A stretch of DNA of 64,000 nt from Hyperoodon ampullatus (taxonomy: Eukaryota; Chordata; Mammalia; Artiodactyla; Ziphiidae), in assembly GCA_949752795.1 (NCBI GenBank), contig OX457064.1, positions 106,245,454-106,309,453 of the forward strand, written 5' to 3'. A model generated the notes under the pieces. That model saw nothing but the letters and a program-made list of their open reading frames with translations. It searched no databases and had not been told where the DNA came from. Positions 50,739 through 61,850 of this stretch are shown in pieces. The stretch's first letter is position 1, and each line of letters starts with the position of its first letter. Made by a program: the position numbers and the translations under genes.

Positions 50739-53700
50739 CTGCACACTAAACAAGCACAAAGCATGTGTTATCTCTCTGGAAGGGGGATGAGGCTCCTGTG
50801 AGCCGTTCTCCAGCTGGACAGTCAGCAAACCCACGGTCCCCGGGGGCTGGGATGGGCTCTTGTCCTTTGGCTGCTTCTTCGAAGGCAGGAATGTGCAGTT
50901 TTCAAAGACAGCCAAACGGAGACTAGTTTTCTTTGCGTGCCCTTTTGTACTCGTGTTTTTATAAACCACATTCATTTTACTTTTTCCATTTAAAACATGC
51001 TTTTTTGAAGAATAAGGAGACCCATGCTCTGAGTCCATCAGAGACCTCGAGCCCCACTGGGCTGCATTAACTACACCCAAGGAACCTTTGCAAATGGAAA
51101 AGGTTTGTCCAAAGCTGGACCCTGCTCCCAAAGTCACATTTTGGCTGAATTTAAAGCCTCAGGGAGCCTCTGCCACTTACCTCGAATGGGCTACGCAGCT
51201 GATTCCGCCCCTTCTCCTCAGGCAGGGCTGCCCAGCTGAGAATTCTCACCAAGAAAAGGTAAATGAAGTAAATGAAGCCTCTAGCGTCAGCCTCATTTGC
51301 TCCACAGGAAACTGGTTTTGAACCTGCTGTCTTTGCCCCGGCTGTGACCGAGGATGCTGGAGGAGCCTGGCAAAGCCTCGGTCGGTCATGACCACTCGCC
51401 TGGCGTTAAACGAGGCGTGAAGACGTTATCTGTCCTAGTCGAGCACTGCATTTTGGGGTGTCTTTGGGAGAACAGCATAACCTTTAAATCTGAATGCAGG
51501 CACGGCCGACCCGACCCCGTTTCTTGTGCTGTTTCCTGGTTGTACATCAGAATGGGGTGGCCGAGGGCTCAGCCTGCATCCATGGCAGCAAAGACCAACC
51601 ACAGTCACGACGGTGCCATCGCTATGGACGCTTCCTGCCTTCCACGTGTCGTGCTCCACGTGTCATGCACTCGACGCTTGTCACAGCCTATGAGAGCGAC
51701 CCGAGGACTACTGTATCCCCATTTCATGGCGAGGCTTATAAAGATTGGGGAACCTTCCCCCGTTCCACTTCCCGGGTCACCCGGCGCACGTCTGTGAGTG
51801 TGTCCGGGCAGGTCAGCTGATTGAGAGCCAGACCATGGGATTGCACAAGCCCGGCTGCCATCCTGACCCCGCCCCTCACTGGCCAGGTGACCCTCAGGCA
51901 GTGTGAGCTGTCCTTGATCATTATGGTTGCCAATTATGGAACTACAAGCCCACTGAGTGGCACCCAGTCCTTCTCCTTCCCCAGGTCCCCAGGAACAGCC
52001 TGTCTGTCCAAGATGACAGCAAGGGCTGGAAGGTCTGTGGGCCCAACGCCAGAGGCCGGGAGGACCCAGCACTTCCTGCAGTGTGTTCCTTCTTCCCAGG
52101 AAAGGAACCTGTAGCCACAGGTGTCCTTTCCAGCTCCTGTGGCCATGTAACTTGCCTCCAGAACCATGCATTCCGGAACCTTCCTGAAGGCCCTTGGCCC
52201 GGTGTTGCCCTCCTGTCCCACTGGAGCCTGGACGGAGCTCGGGCCATCAGGACCAGGGCCCTGCGCACTGCAGGACAGATCTCCCGCCCACCTGGATGGC
52301 GATTCTCCATCCTCTTTGAGATGCCTCAGCCACTGCTATTCGAGTTCACTACTCTCCCAAAGAATGAGACCCTATGTCTCCAGGGCAGGGTTCTCCAGCG
52401 GGGACCCTGACCAGCCGTGGGAACACACCGGTGGGCGCAGGGGCTGATTGGGAGGGCACAGGGCCCCACCTCCCAGGACTCTCAGGTGACAGATGGCCTG
52501 GCAGGCTCTGCCGGGAGGCCTCTTGGGAAAAAAGCGAGGGCGACCATTGCAGGCTGAGGGCCATTAGGATCCCTGTGGACAGGCAAGAGTGGAGAAGAAG
52601 GGATTTCCTAGAGGTTCCTGACATCCTTTACTCCTTGCTCCCAGGGGAGGGAAGACAGTGGGAGCCAGTCTCTTGGCGGCAGGGAAGGAAACGGCCAGTG
52701 TGAAGGAGCAGTGGCTGGTCTGGCCCCGGGCCATGCGGCAGCTTCTTGGGGGAGCAGCGTCCCTGTCTGAGAGGGATACGGCAGGCTGGTGTGCAGGGTC
52801 CCGCAGAGCAGGGCGAGTGGGGCAGGGCCCTGGGGGTCCGGGTGGCTCCGTGCTCTGGCAGTGCCCCCGGCCCTTCCTGATACAGCTGCCCATCCGGAGG
52901 GCAGCAGGGGCCCTGTTAACAGCACCTGGCTTCAGATCCTGCCCACCTGTGCCTGCTTCACTTTTAGTTTTCTCTTCATCAGAGGATGGGGACTAGTCTA
53001 TAAGGCACGTAGCACACGCATCCACTCAGCCAGGGCTGGCACCTTCCCTGCCCCTCTGGAAGAGTCCAGATTCTTGGAACCCCCCAGCTGGACCTGGCTA
53101 CTCTCCTGGGATCCTGGATCCCACTCGGCTCTCTGTTCTGTGTCTGCAGACCGGGGTTTCAGACCCTGGCAGATCTGGGATGTTCTTGGCTTTCTGGAGC
53201 CCACTGGGTTGGATCTGGTAGACGTGCCCACCCCCGGGGCTCTTGGTCATGTTAATACCCTGTTCCTTTCAGCTCGGGCCCCAAGTTTGGGGAGCACCAA
53301 GACAGGCCATGTAAAGGACAGCTCCTAAAAGAGGTCCCCTGCAGTGACTGAGTTGATGGCAGTGTCACTGATGGTCCCCAAACCCATGGCCCTGCCTTTC
53401 TCTTCTCTGGCACCAGCTGCCTGGATCGCAGCCTCCAGGGGCCAGGAGGGTCCACACTCACTGGTCAAGCAGAGCGACTCAGGGGCAAAGGTGAGCCCCA
53501 CCCACACAGAAGGCCGGGCTTCCAGGACAGCCCGGGAGGGGCGGAGGTCCTCCAGGTCCACGTCCTGACCTCCCCACGGAGGGAAGGGGCGGCTCGATCA
53601 GAAAAGATCATTTTAAATTTTCGCCCCAGGTCACAGAACGAGTTAACACAGTCACACCAGCGACCTGGGCCTCCAGATTTCTAGTCCGGCGTTAATTTAA

Positions 53701-55024
53701 ATGTTAATCTGAAATCTTCACTTAAGTCACTGGAGTTTCGAGTTTATTAGAGCAGGCGGGGCCATGGGGCCTCCTGGGGGGTCACGTTGCCTGCCAGAGG
53801 GCGAGCCCTCCTCCCAGCCCTCCTCCTCCGCCGGCTGCCGGCTTCCTTCCCTCTCCCAGCCTTTCTCTCTTTCTGGGAGTGAGTTTGGGGAGGAGGTGGC
53901 AGTGGATGTCAGGGCAGTTGGGCTGGTCCCTGGGGGCAGGGCGCTGGGGCGCCTGGGCGGGCTGCAGAGGGCAGGTTGTGGGCACAGCTCGTCCCAGCCC
54001 CGTGAATAGGGACAGCACTCAGGGAGCCTGACACCTGCCGGCCCTGTCGTGACGAAAGCACTTCCACGGGGAGCAAGCCCTAAGGCCGCGGCAGCCTCCT
54101 CTCCCACCTACACCCTGCTTGGCACACGCCCTAGACGCGCTTTCAACCAGCGTTTTCACACCTGCTGTCTTCAAGGTGGCGCAAGGTACAAGGGAGCCCT
54201 GGGGAGCAGGTCACAGGCAGGCCCTCGAGGAGCTCGCATTTGCCTGGAGGTCAGCGAGCTGGCCGATGGCACAGGAACCGGTGCAGTGGGTCAGAGGCGG
54301 AGGGGACACCTGCAGACGCCTTGCCTGGACCAGCGGGGCGAGCAAGCACACCTGAGCCACGCCGAGCCACCCGCAGCAGTCGGTCCCAGGTGCCAGTGCA
54401 GGTGACCAGCAGGCACACCTGGGCAGATGCTAAGACACGGATCCAGGTCCCAGCCTGGGAGGATCCCGGTCAGCGCTCGGGGTGAGACCCGGGGTCGGCC
54501 TGTGTCTGTAACTCACGACAAAGTCGCTTTGCACCTGGGGGACGGCCACTCAAAGGCCCACACTCTTCCCGCCACCAAAGTACCTGTATCGGCTTAGTGG
54601 GATCGAAGCTCCTTTGGGGGAAGACAAAGCCCTGACCCCGTGGTAGGGGGTGTCCTGGAGAGGGCAACACGACCCCACACCCCACCCATCAAGGAACTCT
54701 CAGTCTCCCGCAAGCGGAAGCAGCTGATGCTCGAGTCTTTCTTGAAAATTTTGTCCACGAGACACCAGAAAGCGTGGTGGGAGTGTGGTGGGTGCCGCAC
54801 GGTGCTAAGAGGGGCAGGTGGGCCACAAGGCGAGAGGCCCAGAGACGAGCTACCTGGTTGGAACTGAGAACTGCGGCCTGGTGTCCCCTCCAGATCCTGT
54901 GATGCTGTAGCCCAGAGCCCCCAGTGGACATGTGAGTGCCAGCCAGTGCAAGAAGCCTCCCGGGCTTGGGGAGCAAATCTCAGCTTCACAGCACCCACAT
55001 CTTGTCACTTCCTCCCTCCCTCCC
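50739..55024. other. CNPY1: Upstream intron or intergenic sequence
   Basis: The missing CNPY1 signal-peptide exon could lie here or farther right. I looked for a CxxC-bearing exon ending in phase 2 and found none convincing. MIR/L2-like traces occur near 51.7-51.9 and 54.17-54.24 kb. The open frames have no domains. Confidence 0.4.
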
Positions 55025-55620
55025 CCATTGCTGTGGGTGGAACAGTATCCCCAAGGCTACGTGCCCGTCCTCACCCCTGGTACCCGTGAAGGTGACCTTG
55101 TCTAGAGACAGGGTCTTGGTAGACGGTCAATTTAAGATGAGGTCACTAGGGTGGACCCTGATCCAATCTGACTAGAGTCCATATAAAGAGAGGAGAAACC
55201 CAGAGAGGAAGAGCATGTACAGACTCGGGGTGGTGGGGAGCCACAGGACAGCAGATGCAGAGATCAGGCAACGCGTCCACAAGCCAAGAGTCACCAGCCG
55301 CCACTGTACATCGGAAGGGGCAAGAGAGGACCCTCCTCTAGAGGTTTCAGAAGGAATGTGGCCCTGCTGACACCTCGATTTCAGACTTCTGGCCTCAAGA
55401 ACCATGAGGAAATAAATTTCTATTGTTTGGGCTTCCCTGGTGGCGCAGTGGTTGAGAGTCTGCCTGCCGATGCAGGGGACACGGGTTCGTGCCCCGGTCC
55501 GGGAAGATACCACATGCCGCGGAGCGGCTGGGCCCGTGAGCCACGGCCGTTGAGCCTGCGCGTCCGGAGCCTGTGCTCTGCAGCGGGAGAGGCCACAACA
55601 GTGAGTAGGCCCACGTACCA

Positions 55621-55656
<36 letters not shown>

Positions 55657-55675
55657 ATTGTTTAAGCCCCCCAGG
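55025..55675 (+). mobile_element. MaLR (MLT1-type) LTR carrying a SINE
   Basis: The order ggtacccgtgaaggtgacct, aagatgaggtcactagggtg, ccctgatccaatctgactag, tcagacttctggcctcaaga and ataaatttctattgttt(aagcc) follows MLT1. A CHR SINE splits it just before its end. Confidence 0.78.
55429..55648 (+). mobile_element. CHR-2 SINE (cetacean form), young
   Basis: It starts ggcttccctggtggcgcagt and ends in about 30 A. A perfect 15-bp target duplication, aaatttctattgttt, is at 55414-55428 and 55649-55663. Confidence 0.97.
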
Positions 55676-55996
55676 CACCCCCAGGCACCACATCTCACCT
55701 GTGCCGACCAACACTGTTCCAGGTGACACAGCCCCATGTAAGGCAGACGATGGGGGAGGGGCAGGGAGACTTACAGGGATGTACCTGGTTGGGGCCTCAG
55801 AGAGCCTCCCTGAGGACTGACATGTGAACTGAAGCTCCAAGGACAAGCAGGAGACAGCCACGATGGGACCCACGGAGAGTGGTGCCAGGAAGAGGCATGT
55901 CCACCAGCAGGAGGTGAGCCGGGGGACGATGTGCTTGAGGGATGGAGAGACATTACTATAAAGCCTTGTCTTCTTTGTCTCATTTTTTCCTTTTTT
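55676..55996. other. Unannotated sequence
   Basis: GC-moderate; nothing recognised. Confidence 0.4.
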
Positions 55997-56243
55997 AAAA
56001 AAAAATTTTATTTATTTATTTGGCTGTGTTGGGTCTTGGTTGCGGCCCGTGGGGTCTTCATTGCAGCGCACGGGCTTCTCTCTAGTTGTGGCGCACAGGC
56101 TCTAGGGTGCGAGGGCTCAGTAGTTGCCGCAGGAGGCTTAGTTGCCCCGTGGCATGTGGGATCTAGTTCCCTGACCGGGGATCGAACCCGCGTCCCCTGC
56201 ATTGGAAGGCGGATTCTTAACCACTGTACCGCCAGGGAAGTAC
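55997..56243 (-). mobile_element. CHR SINE (long form)
   Basis: The body reads ggctgtgttgggtcttggtt...gccagggaagtacc. An approximate target duplication around ttgtctcattttttc and tctgtcatttttc flanks it. Confidence 0.92.
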
Positions 56244-58213
56244 CTCTGTCATTTTTCTTATTCAATTTTATATCATAAGTATATTCTCAACTTGTGGCGT
56301 AATGGTGACTATCATAAAAGTTGTGTATAATATCCCATCAGGTAGATGTGCCATAATCTCCTTAACTCTTCCATCCGTACATGTTAAGTTGTTTCAGATG
56401 TTTAAATGTTTAATGGATAATTTAGGCTCACAAATGATCCTCATCTGCAATATAATGGCCTTTTTGAATTAACCTGGTGCATAATTGTATCTCATTCATT
56501 CGGTCGTCCAATAAGTATTAAAGCCCTGGCTCTCTTCTGGGCGCTGTACAGGGTGCAGGAGTTATAATGGGGTAAGAAGACCACCGTCCTGGCCACAGCC
56601 GCTCAGGAGAATACAGAGGACAGAGGGGTGTGGATCGTGTCCAGGAAGAAGAGCCTCACGTGCTCTGAGACCCACATGACGAGTGGAGATTAGAAAAGGC
56701 AGTATTTCGCCATCCTTCTGTCTCCCCACACTGCTGGGCAGGCCTGTGGCCCGCTTTGACCAGTAGAAGTGACGTGAGTGACGTGTGCAAGTTCTAGGTC
56801 CAGGCCTCAAAGGGCCTTTCAGCTTTCACTGTTGCCCTCTTGGAATGGTCTGGCCACCACGTTCAGAGCCCAGAAGGACGGCTGACTGAGAGGTCACATG
56901 GGAACGGGCACAAGCTGAGAGCCAGCACACAGGCCCCGGACCCTCCAGCCAGGGGAGCCACTGCAGGACTCAGGCTGCGCAAGCAAGCCCAGGTGGGACC
57001 AGGAGAGCCCCAGCCCACTCCCGACCTGGGAGAATGATTAGTTCACATGCAGGCTTCTGAGAGTGGCAGGGTTACACACACGTGGGTGCAGGTGGGCTGG
57101 ACAAGGTGGGCTGGACCTTGTCAGGAAAGACAGCAGGTTTCCCTAGAAAGAGATGTGTAAGCCCTGAGGGATAAGTGCCAGGTGAGGTATCCACCAGGTG
57201 AGGAGTGTACAAGGTCCTGGAGAGAGGGACCAGCACATGCTCAGCACAAGAGTGAAATCACAACGTGTTTTAGGGACAGTAAAAACAGCAGCCCACATGC
57301 CTGAGGCGGCGTGGGTGGGACGAGTGTGGCATGTGAGGAGGCTGTGGGGCGGGGAGAGGCCGGACTGGGCAGAGCCTTGCAGGCAGAGGGAAGGAAGTAT
57401 GTCTTATTCTAAGCTGCATGGAACCACTGCAGTATTTCAAGTAGGGTGAGACTTGATTACATCTACATTTTTCAGAGGTCATTAGGCTACAGTTAGAAGA
57501 GACGAGAGGGGATCAGGGTGTGTTCAGGCAGGCTGATAGGCTACTGCAATAGTCCCAGTAAGAGATCATTGGAGCTTGGATTACAGTGATGGAAGAGGGG
57601 CTGCAGAAAAGTCAGTGAATTCAACAGCTCTTTGGGAGATAAATCAATAGGATTGGTGATGACTGGTTGTGCAGGTGGGGAGAAGACCCTGCTGGCTGCA
57701 ACCCAACCACCATTTCTGTTCCACTTTCTTCTAATGTATTAATAAAGCACCACTCACACCCCATCACTGGCAGCCACATGTGACAGACAACTGGCTTCTT
57801 CCTGGTTCATTCCCACCACGGTAATTCTGTGCCCATGGCCAACCATGGGCAAGGGTTGTAGTTCTGGCCAATGAGACAGCAGGAGAGGGCTTTCTCCCCT
57901 TCACAAAAGAGACATGTAGGAACATTCCAGCACCTCATTCCCGCCCCTGCACAGTGTCACCTGCAGGAGGCAGCTGGATACATGGCGGCCATCCTGGCAC
58001 CTCGAGGAGCCCGCCTAAGGGTCAGGCCAACATGCCGAGTGGGCAGGAAGATGGAGGAACCCGGGTCTCTGATGGCATTGCTGAGACTACCACGGGCTGC
58101 TTTACTGTCTGACTTGTTGGATGTGATTTAGTCCATTTTCTCCTTATTACTGAAGCCATTTGGAGTTGGGGGTGATGCCACTTGCTTCCAAAGCCCGTAT
58201 TGGCCTCGGTGAT
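56244..58213. other. Sequence with old repeat traces
   Basis: At 56.27-56.46 kb the text resembles degenerate LINE sequence. The parts 56.69-56.83 and 57.77-58.13 kb look like old LTR-type sequence. None is assigned. No gene. Confidence 0.35.
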
Positions 58214-58483
58214 GTTTTAGTGTCCTAGGGCTGCCATGACAAAGTACCACAGAGGGGGCAAACAGAGATGAAACAACAGAGATTTATTTTCTTACACTTC
58301 TGGAGGGCAGTCGTCCAAGATGAAGGTGCTGGAATGTTGGTTTCATCCTGAGGCCTCTCTCCGTGGCATGTATGTGGCTGTCTTCTCCCTGTGTCTTCAC
58401 ATGGCCTTTCCGCTATGTGTGCATATGTCTGCATCAAAATCCCTCTTCTTATAACAGACCAGTCAAGTTGGATTATGAGTTAC

Positions 58484-59165
58484 TGTAAGGCTGTTAGCAT
58501 AACTGGTGCCATCTTGGGCCCGTAGAGTCCCACCTGTCCTGTTGACCCCACCCAGGTCTGTAGTGTTCAGTGAATCTCTTCTCTGTTGTGGTTGAGAGGT
58601 ATTGTGCAATGATTGTTAGGTCCAGGTGGCCTCCATGCGCTGTTAGCCTCTGAACAATCACAAAGACCTTCGCTGACGTCTTCCTGGCGCCCAAGAGACT
58701 AGTTACCCATTCATAAATTTTTTTTTTTTTTTTTTTTGGCTGTATGCGGGCCTCTCATCTCACTGCTGTGGCCTCTCCTGTTGCGGAGCACAGGCTCCAG
58801 ACGCGCAGGCTCAGCGGCCATGGCTCACGGGCCCAGCTGCTCCACGACATGTGGGATCTTCCCAGACTGGGGCACGAACCTGTGTCCCCTGCATCGGCAG
58901 GCGGACTCTCAACCACTGCACCACGAGGGAAGCCCCATTCATAAATCTTGACTTAGGAAGGCTCATCCTGTTTACAAACACATACCCCCATACCCTAAGT
59001 TAACTAAAAAATTGCCTTCGGCAGCATGGCATACAGCTTCGAATGCTTTCAGACTGTTGCCCACCAGACCCCACCCTATAATAAACTGACCCACTGAGTA
59101 TAACAGAGCTGCCCACCTCACTTTTTGGTTCAGTGGACACTTTTCGTTCCCTCCATCCTCTAACA
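58484..59165 (+). mobile_element. Solo LTR of an endogenous retrovirus-like element
   Basis: It starts TGTAAGG, ends CTAACA (TG...CA termini) and is flanked by a perfect 5-bp duplication gttac at 58479-58483 and 59166-59170. An AATAAA at 59080-59085 fixes the plus orientation. A CHR-2 SINE sits inside it; without the SINE and its duplicated target the LTR is about 450 bp. There is no internal viral sequence. The 5-bp duplication leans toward the ERVL class but is not decisive. Confidence 0.8.
58719..58933 (-). mobile_element. CHR-2 SINE inside the solo LTR
   Basis: Complete body with a perfect 13-bp target duplication, cccattcataaat, at 58706-58718 and 58934-58946. Confidence 0.96.
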
Positions 59166-59347
59166 GTTACCGATTATAATTCATTGGTTATTTGATTATA
59201 ACCCGAATCCTCACTAGAGTTAGGGTCCATAAAGACCTCATTTTAGTTTAATTATCTCTTTAAAGACCTCACCTACAAATACGATCACATCCAGAGGTAT
59301 GAGGGGACCAGGGCTTCAACATATGAATTTGGGGGAACACAAGTCTG

Positions 59348-60516
59348 GAATAAAAAGTTTATTTTGGGACATCAGGACATCCCCAGGTTGATTAACTCCG
59401 CCTCAGTGACTCCCCAACTCTGGTTCTGCTTCTTTGCAACCCTCTTGACTTTCCTGCACAGGTGAGAGATGTCAGCTGTGGTTCTAAGCTTCAAATCCTC
59501 AGACCTGACATCTAGAGTCCTAGGCAGGTGTTTCCTCACCTGTGAACTTGTATTTGTGAGGAAAGTTCCCAGACACCCCTGGCACGCTCTCATTGTCATT
59601 GGCCAGAACTGTCCTACAACCTGGCCCAACCCGGTCACTGGCATGGAAATAAAATTATGATGTTTAGCTTAGACCAACTGAGATCCACCCTCTGGGGCTA
59701 GAAAGGGTGCAACCTGTCCTAGGAGGCACTTGGCCTCTCTGTAGCTGAATAAAATCAGGGTTCTGCCAGGAAGAATGCGCCTGGCCCCGGGACCCCACGG
59801 TCATCTCAGTACTGGGCAGTGATTCAGGAAGGCAGCAGGTGGAGGCAAGGCCTGGAAAGAGGAGGCCCACCAGCCGGTGCAAAGACAAAGCTCAACCCAG
59901 AGGCTCTTGCAAATACCTCCGGCCATACATCTCCCCTCCCCGCACGTTACCACGGCAACCCATCCGCCTGAGCGACTCCCCATCGAGTTTTAACCCAAAT
60001 TATATTTTCCAGATCTAAAAACAGAGACACTGTGAGAAGAAGTCATTTTAACAACTTGAAGATGCTCAAAGATAGAGATGGGTGGCAGAAAAGGAAAATC
60101 TGATAAACAATATTTTTTAATCAAACAGGCAAACCCTGGTTACTCAGAACCCAAACGACAGGCATTTTCTTCCTACATTCTTTTAAGAAAAAGAAGCGAT
60201 ATTAGGATTCATCGTGGTAGTGTTTGTTTTCCAGGGAACATTCTAGTTTCACTATAATTCTATTTACCCCCCATCTTAATCATCCCTGATGTTCAGGATA
60301 ACGGCCTTCAGTCACCAAGGGAGGAGGCGATTATGATCAGAAGATGCTGTTTACTTTGGGAAGATGTGGGCAGATACAGAGTTGGAAGATTTCCGGTTCT
60401 AACAATACAAGGGTCTCTGTCGGCCTTCAGGAGACCAGAAATGCAACCAACCAAAACACCACTTAAATCTCACTTATAATTTATATCTTTCATTCAGGGC
60501 ATTCTCACTTGATTAC
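59348..60516. other. Unannotated sequence
   Basis: Mixed composition with no gene or clear repeat. Confidence 0.4.
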
Positions 60517-60846
60517 TCTTTTTTTTTTTTAATAAATTTATTTATTTACTTGTTCGATTTTGGCTGCGTTGGGTCTTCGTTGCTGCGCACGGGCTTTCTC
60601 TAGTTGTGGCGAGCAGGGGCTATTCTTTGTTGCGGTGCGCGGGCTTCTCACTGCAGTGACTTCCCTTGTTGTGGAGCACAGTCTCTAGGTGCACAGGCTC
60701 AGCAGTTGTGGCGCGCGGACTTCAGTAGTTGTGGCACACGGGCTTGGTTGCTCCGCGGCATGTGGGATCTTCCCAGACCAGGGCTTGAACCTGTGTCCCC
60801 TGCATTGGCAGGTGGATTCTTAACCACTGCGCCTCCAGGGAAGGCC
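60517..60846 (-). mobile_element. CHR SINE (long form)
   Basis: Full-length. A perfect 13-bp target duplication, ctcacttgattac, is at 60504-60516 and 60847-60859. Confidence 0.96.
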
Positions 60847-60936
60847 CTCACTTGATTACCCTTTGAAAGTTTTTATTCTGCATGTCTTGAGAACTAAATT
60901 TCTCTGAGACTTGGTAATATTAAGAAAAGTCTGGGG

Positions 60937-61249
60937 GCTTCCCTGGTGGTGCAGTGGTTGAGAATCTGCCTGCCAATGCAGGGACACGGGTTCGAGCCCT
61001 GGTCTGGGAAGATCCCACATGCCGCGGAGCAACTAGGCCTGTGAGCCACAACGACTGAGCCTGCGGGTCTGGATCCTGTGCTCCACAACAAGAGAGGCCG
61101 TGATAGTGAGAGGCCCACGCACCGCAATGAAGAGTGGCCCCCGCTTGCTGCAACTAGAGAAAGCCCTCGCACAGAAAAGAAGACCCAACACAGCCAAAAA
61201 TAAAATAAAATAAAATAAAATAAAATAAATTAAAAATATTAAAAAAAAA
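60937..61249 (+). mobile_element. CHR SINE (long form), inverted relative to its neighbour
   Basis: It starts gcttccctggtggtgcagtg and ends in (aaaat)n and poly-A. A perfect 15-bp target duplication, aagaaaagtctgggg, is at 60922-60936 and 61250-61264. Confidence 0.96.
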
Positions 61250-61392
61250 AAGAAAAGTCTGGGGAAAGCATAAAACAGGCTATTTGTCATGTTCTATTTT
61301 CACAAGGCGTAGTCAGAGCTATTTGAGTGGGGCTTCCAGCTCTCAGGTCCCTGTCTGTTAAAACCACATTGACGTGATTAAAGATCATCAGG

Positions 61393-61590
61393 GTTGCAAA
61401 CTATTATATGTAGGATGGGTGAACAACAAGGTCCCACTGTATAGCACAGGGAACTATATTCAATGACCTGGGATAAACCACAGTGGAAAAGAATATGAAA
61501 AAATGTCTATATATGGATAACTGAGTCACTTTGCTGTACAGCAGAAATTAACACAACATTGTAAATCAACTATACTTCAGTTAAAAAACA
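61393..61590 (+). mobile_element. L1 3' UTR end (cetartiodactyl type)
   Basis: Same landmarks as 38877-39172, starting at gcaaactattatatgtagga and ending taaatcaactatacttcagt. It is 5'-truncated. Confidence 0.85.
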
Positions 61591-61659
61591 GACCGTCTGG
61601 GAACTGAATCTAGGCCTGTCCATGGGGAGCTGGGGACCCACACTCAGGGGCAGTGGCTT

Positions 61660-61850
61660 CCACCCGTCGAGGCCCACTGTGTGCAGACTCTGTGCTGAGC
61701 GCTCTACATGCCATCACACCGAAGACCAACCCAGACTCTGGAGCAGCTGCTGTGGTCATCATCCCATTTCACAGATGAGGACGCTGAGACTTGAGCAGGT
61801 AAGCACACAGGGCTGCAGGGCTGAGATTCAAAAGCAGGTGCATCTCCAGA
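61660..61850 (-). mobile_element. MIR fragment, reverse orientation
   Basis: The order ctgtgctgagcgctctacat, atcatcccatttcacagatg, aggacgctgagacttgagca and ctgagattcaaaagcagg is MIR read in reverse. Confidence 0.7.

Larger units (their letters stand above)
58214..59347 (-). mobile_element. MaLR (MLT1-type) element split by a solo LTR
   Basis: Left part: gtcctagggctgccatgaca, cagagatttattttcttaca, cttctggagggcagtcgtcc. Right part: gacctcattttagtttaatt, atctctttaaagacctcacc, tatgaatttgggggaacaca. Both are reverse MLT1-like and are separated by the 58484-59165 insertion. Confidence 0.75.

Noticed and set aside
51435..51659. Minus-strand CHGCR text near 51590, similar to the missing CNPY1 CxxC-R junction
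   Set aside because: The following bases are GC, not GT, there is no signal peptide before it, and the surrounding residues do not resemble the family.
58484..59165. Possible intact endogenous retrovirus
   Set aside because: Only one LTR with a single 5-bp duplication is present; there is no internal coding region, so it is a solo LTR.
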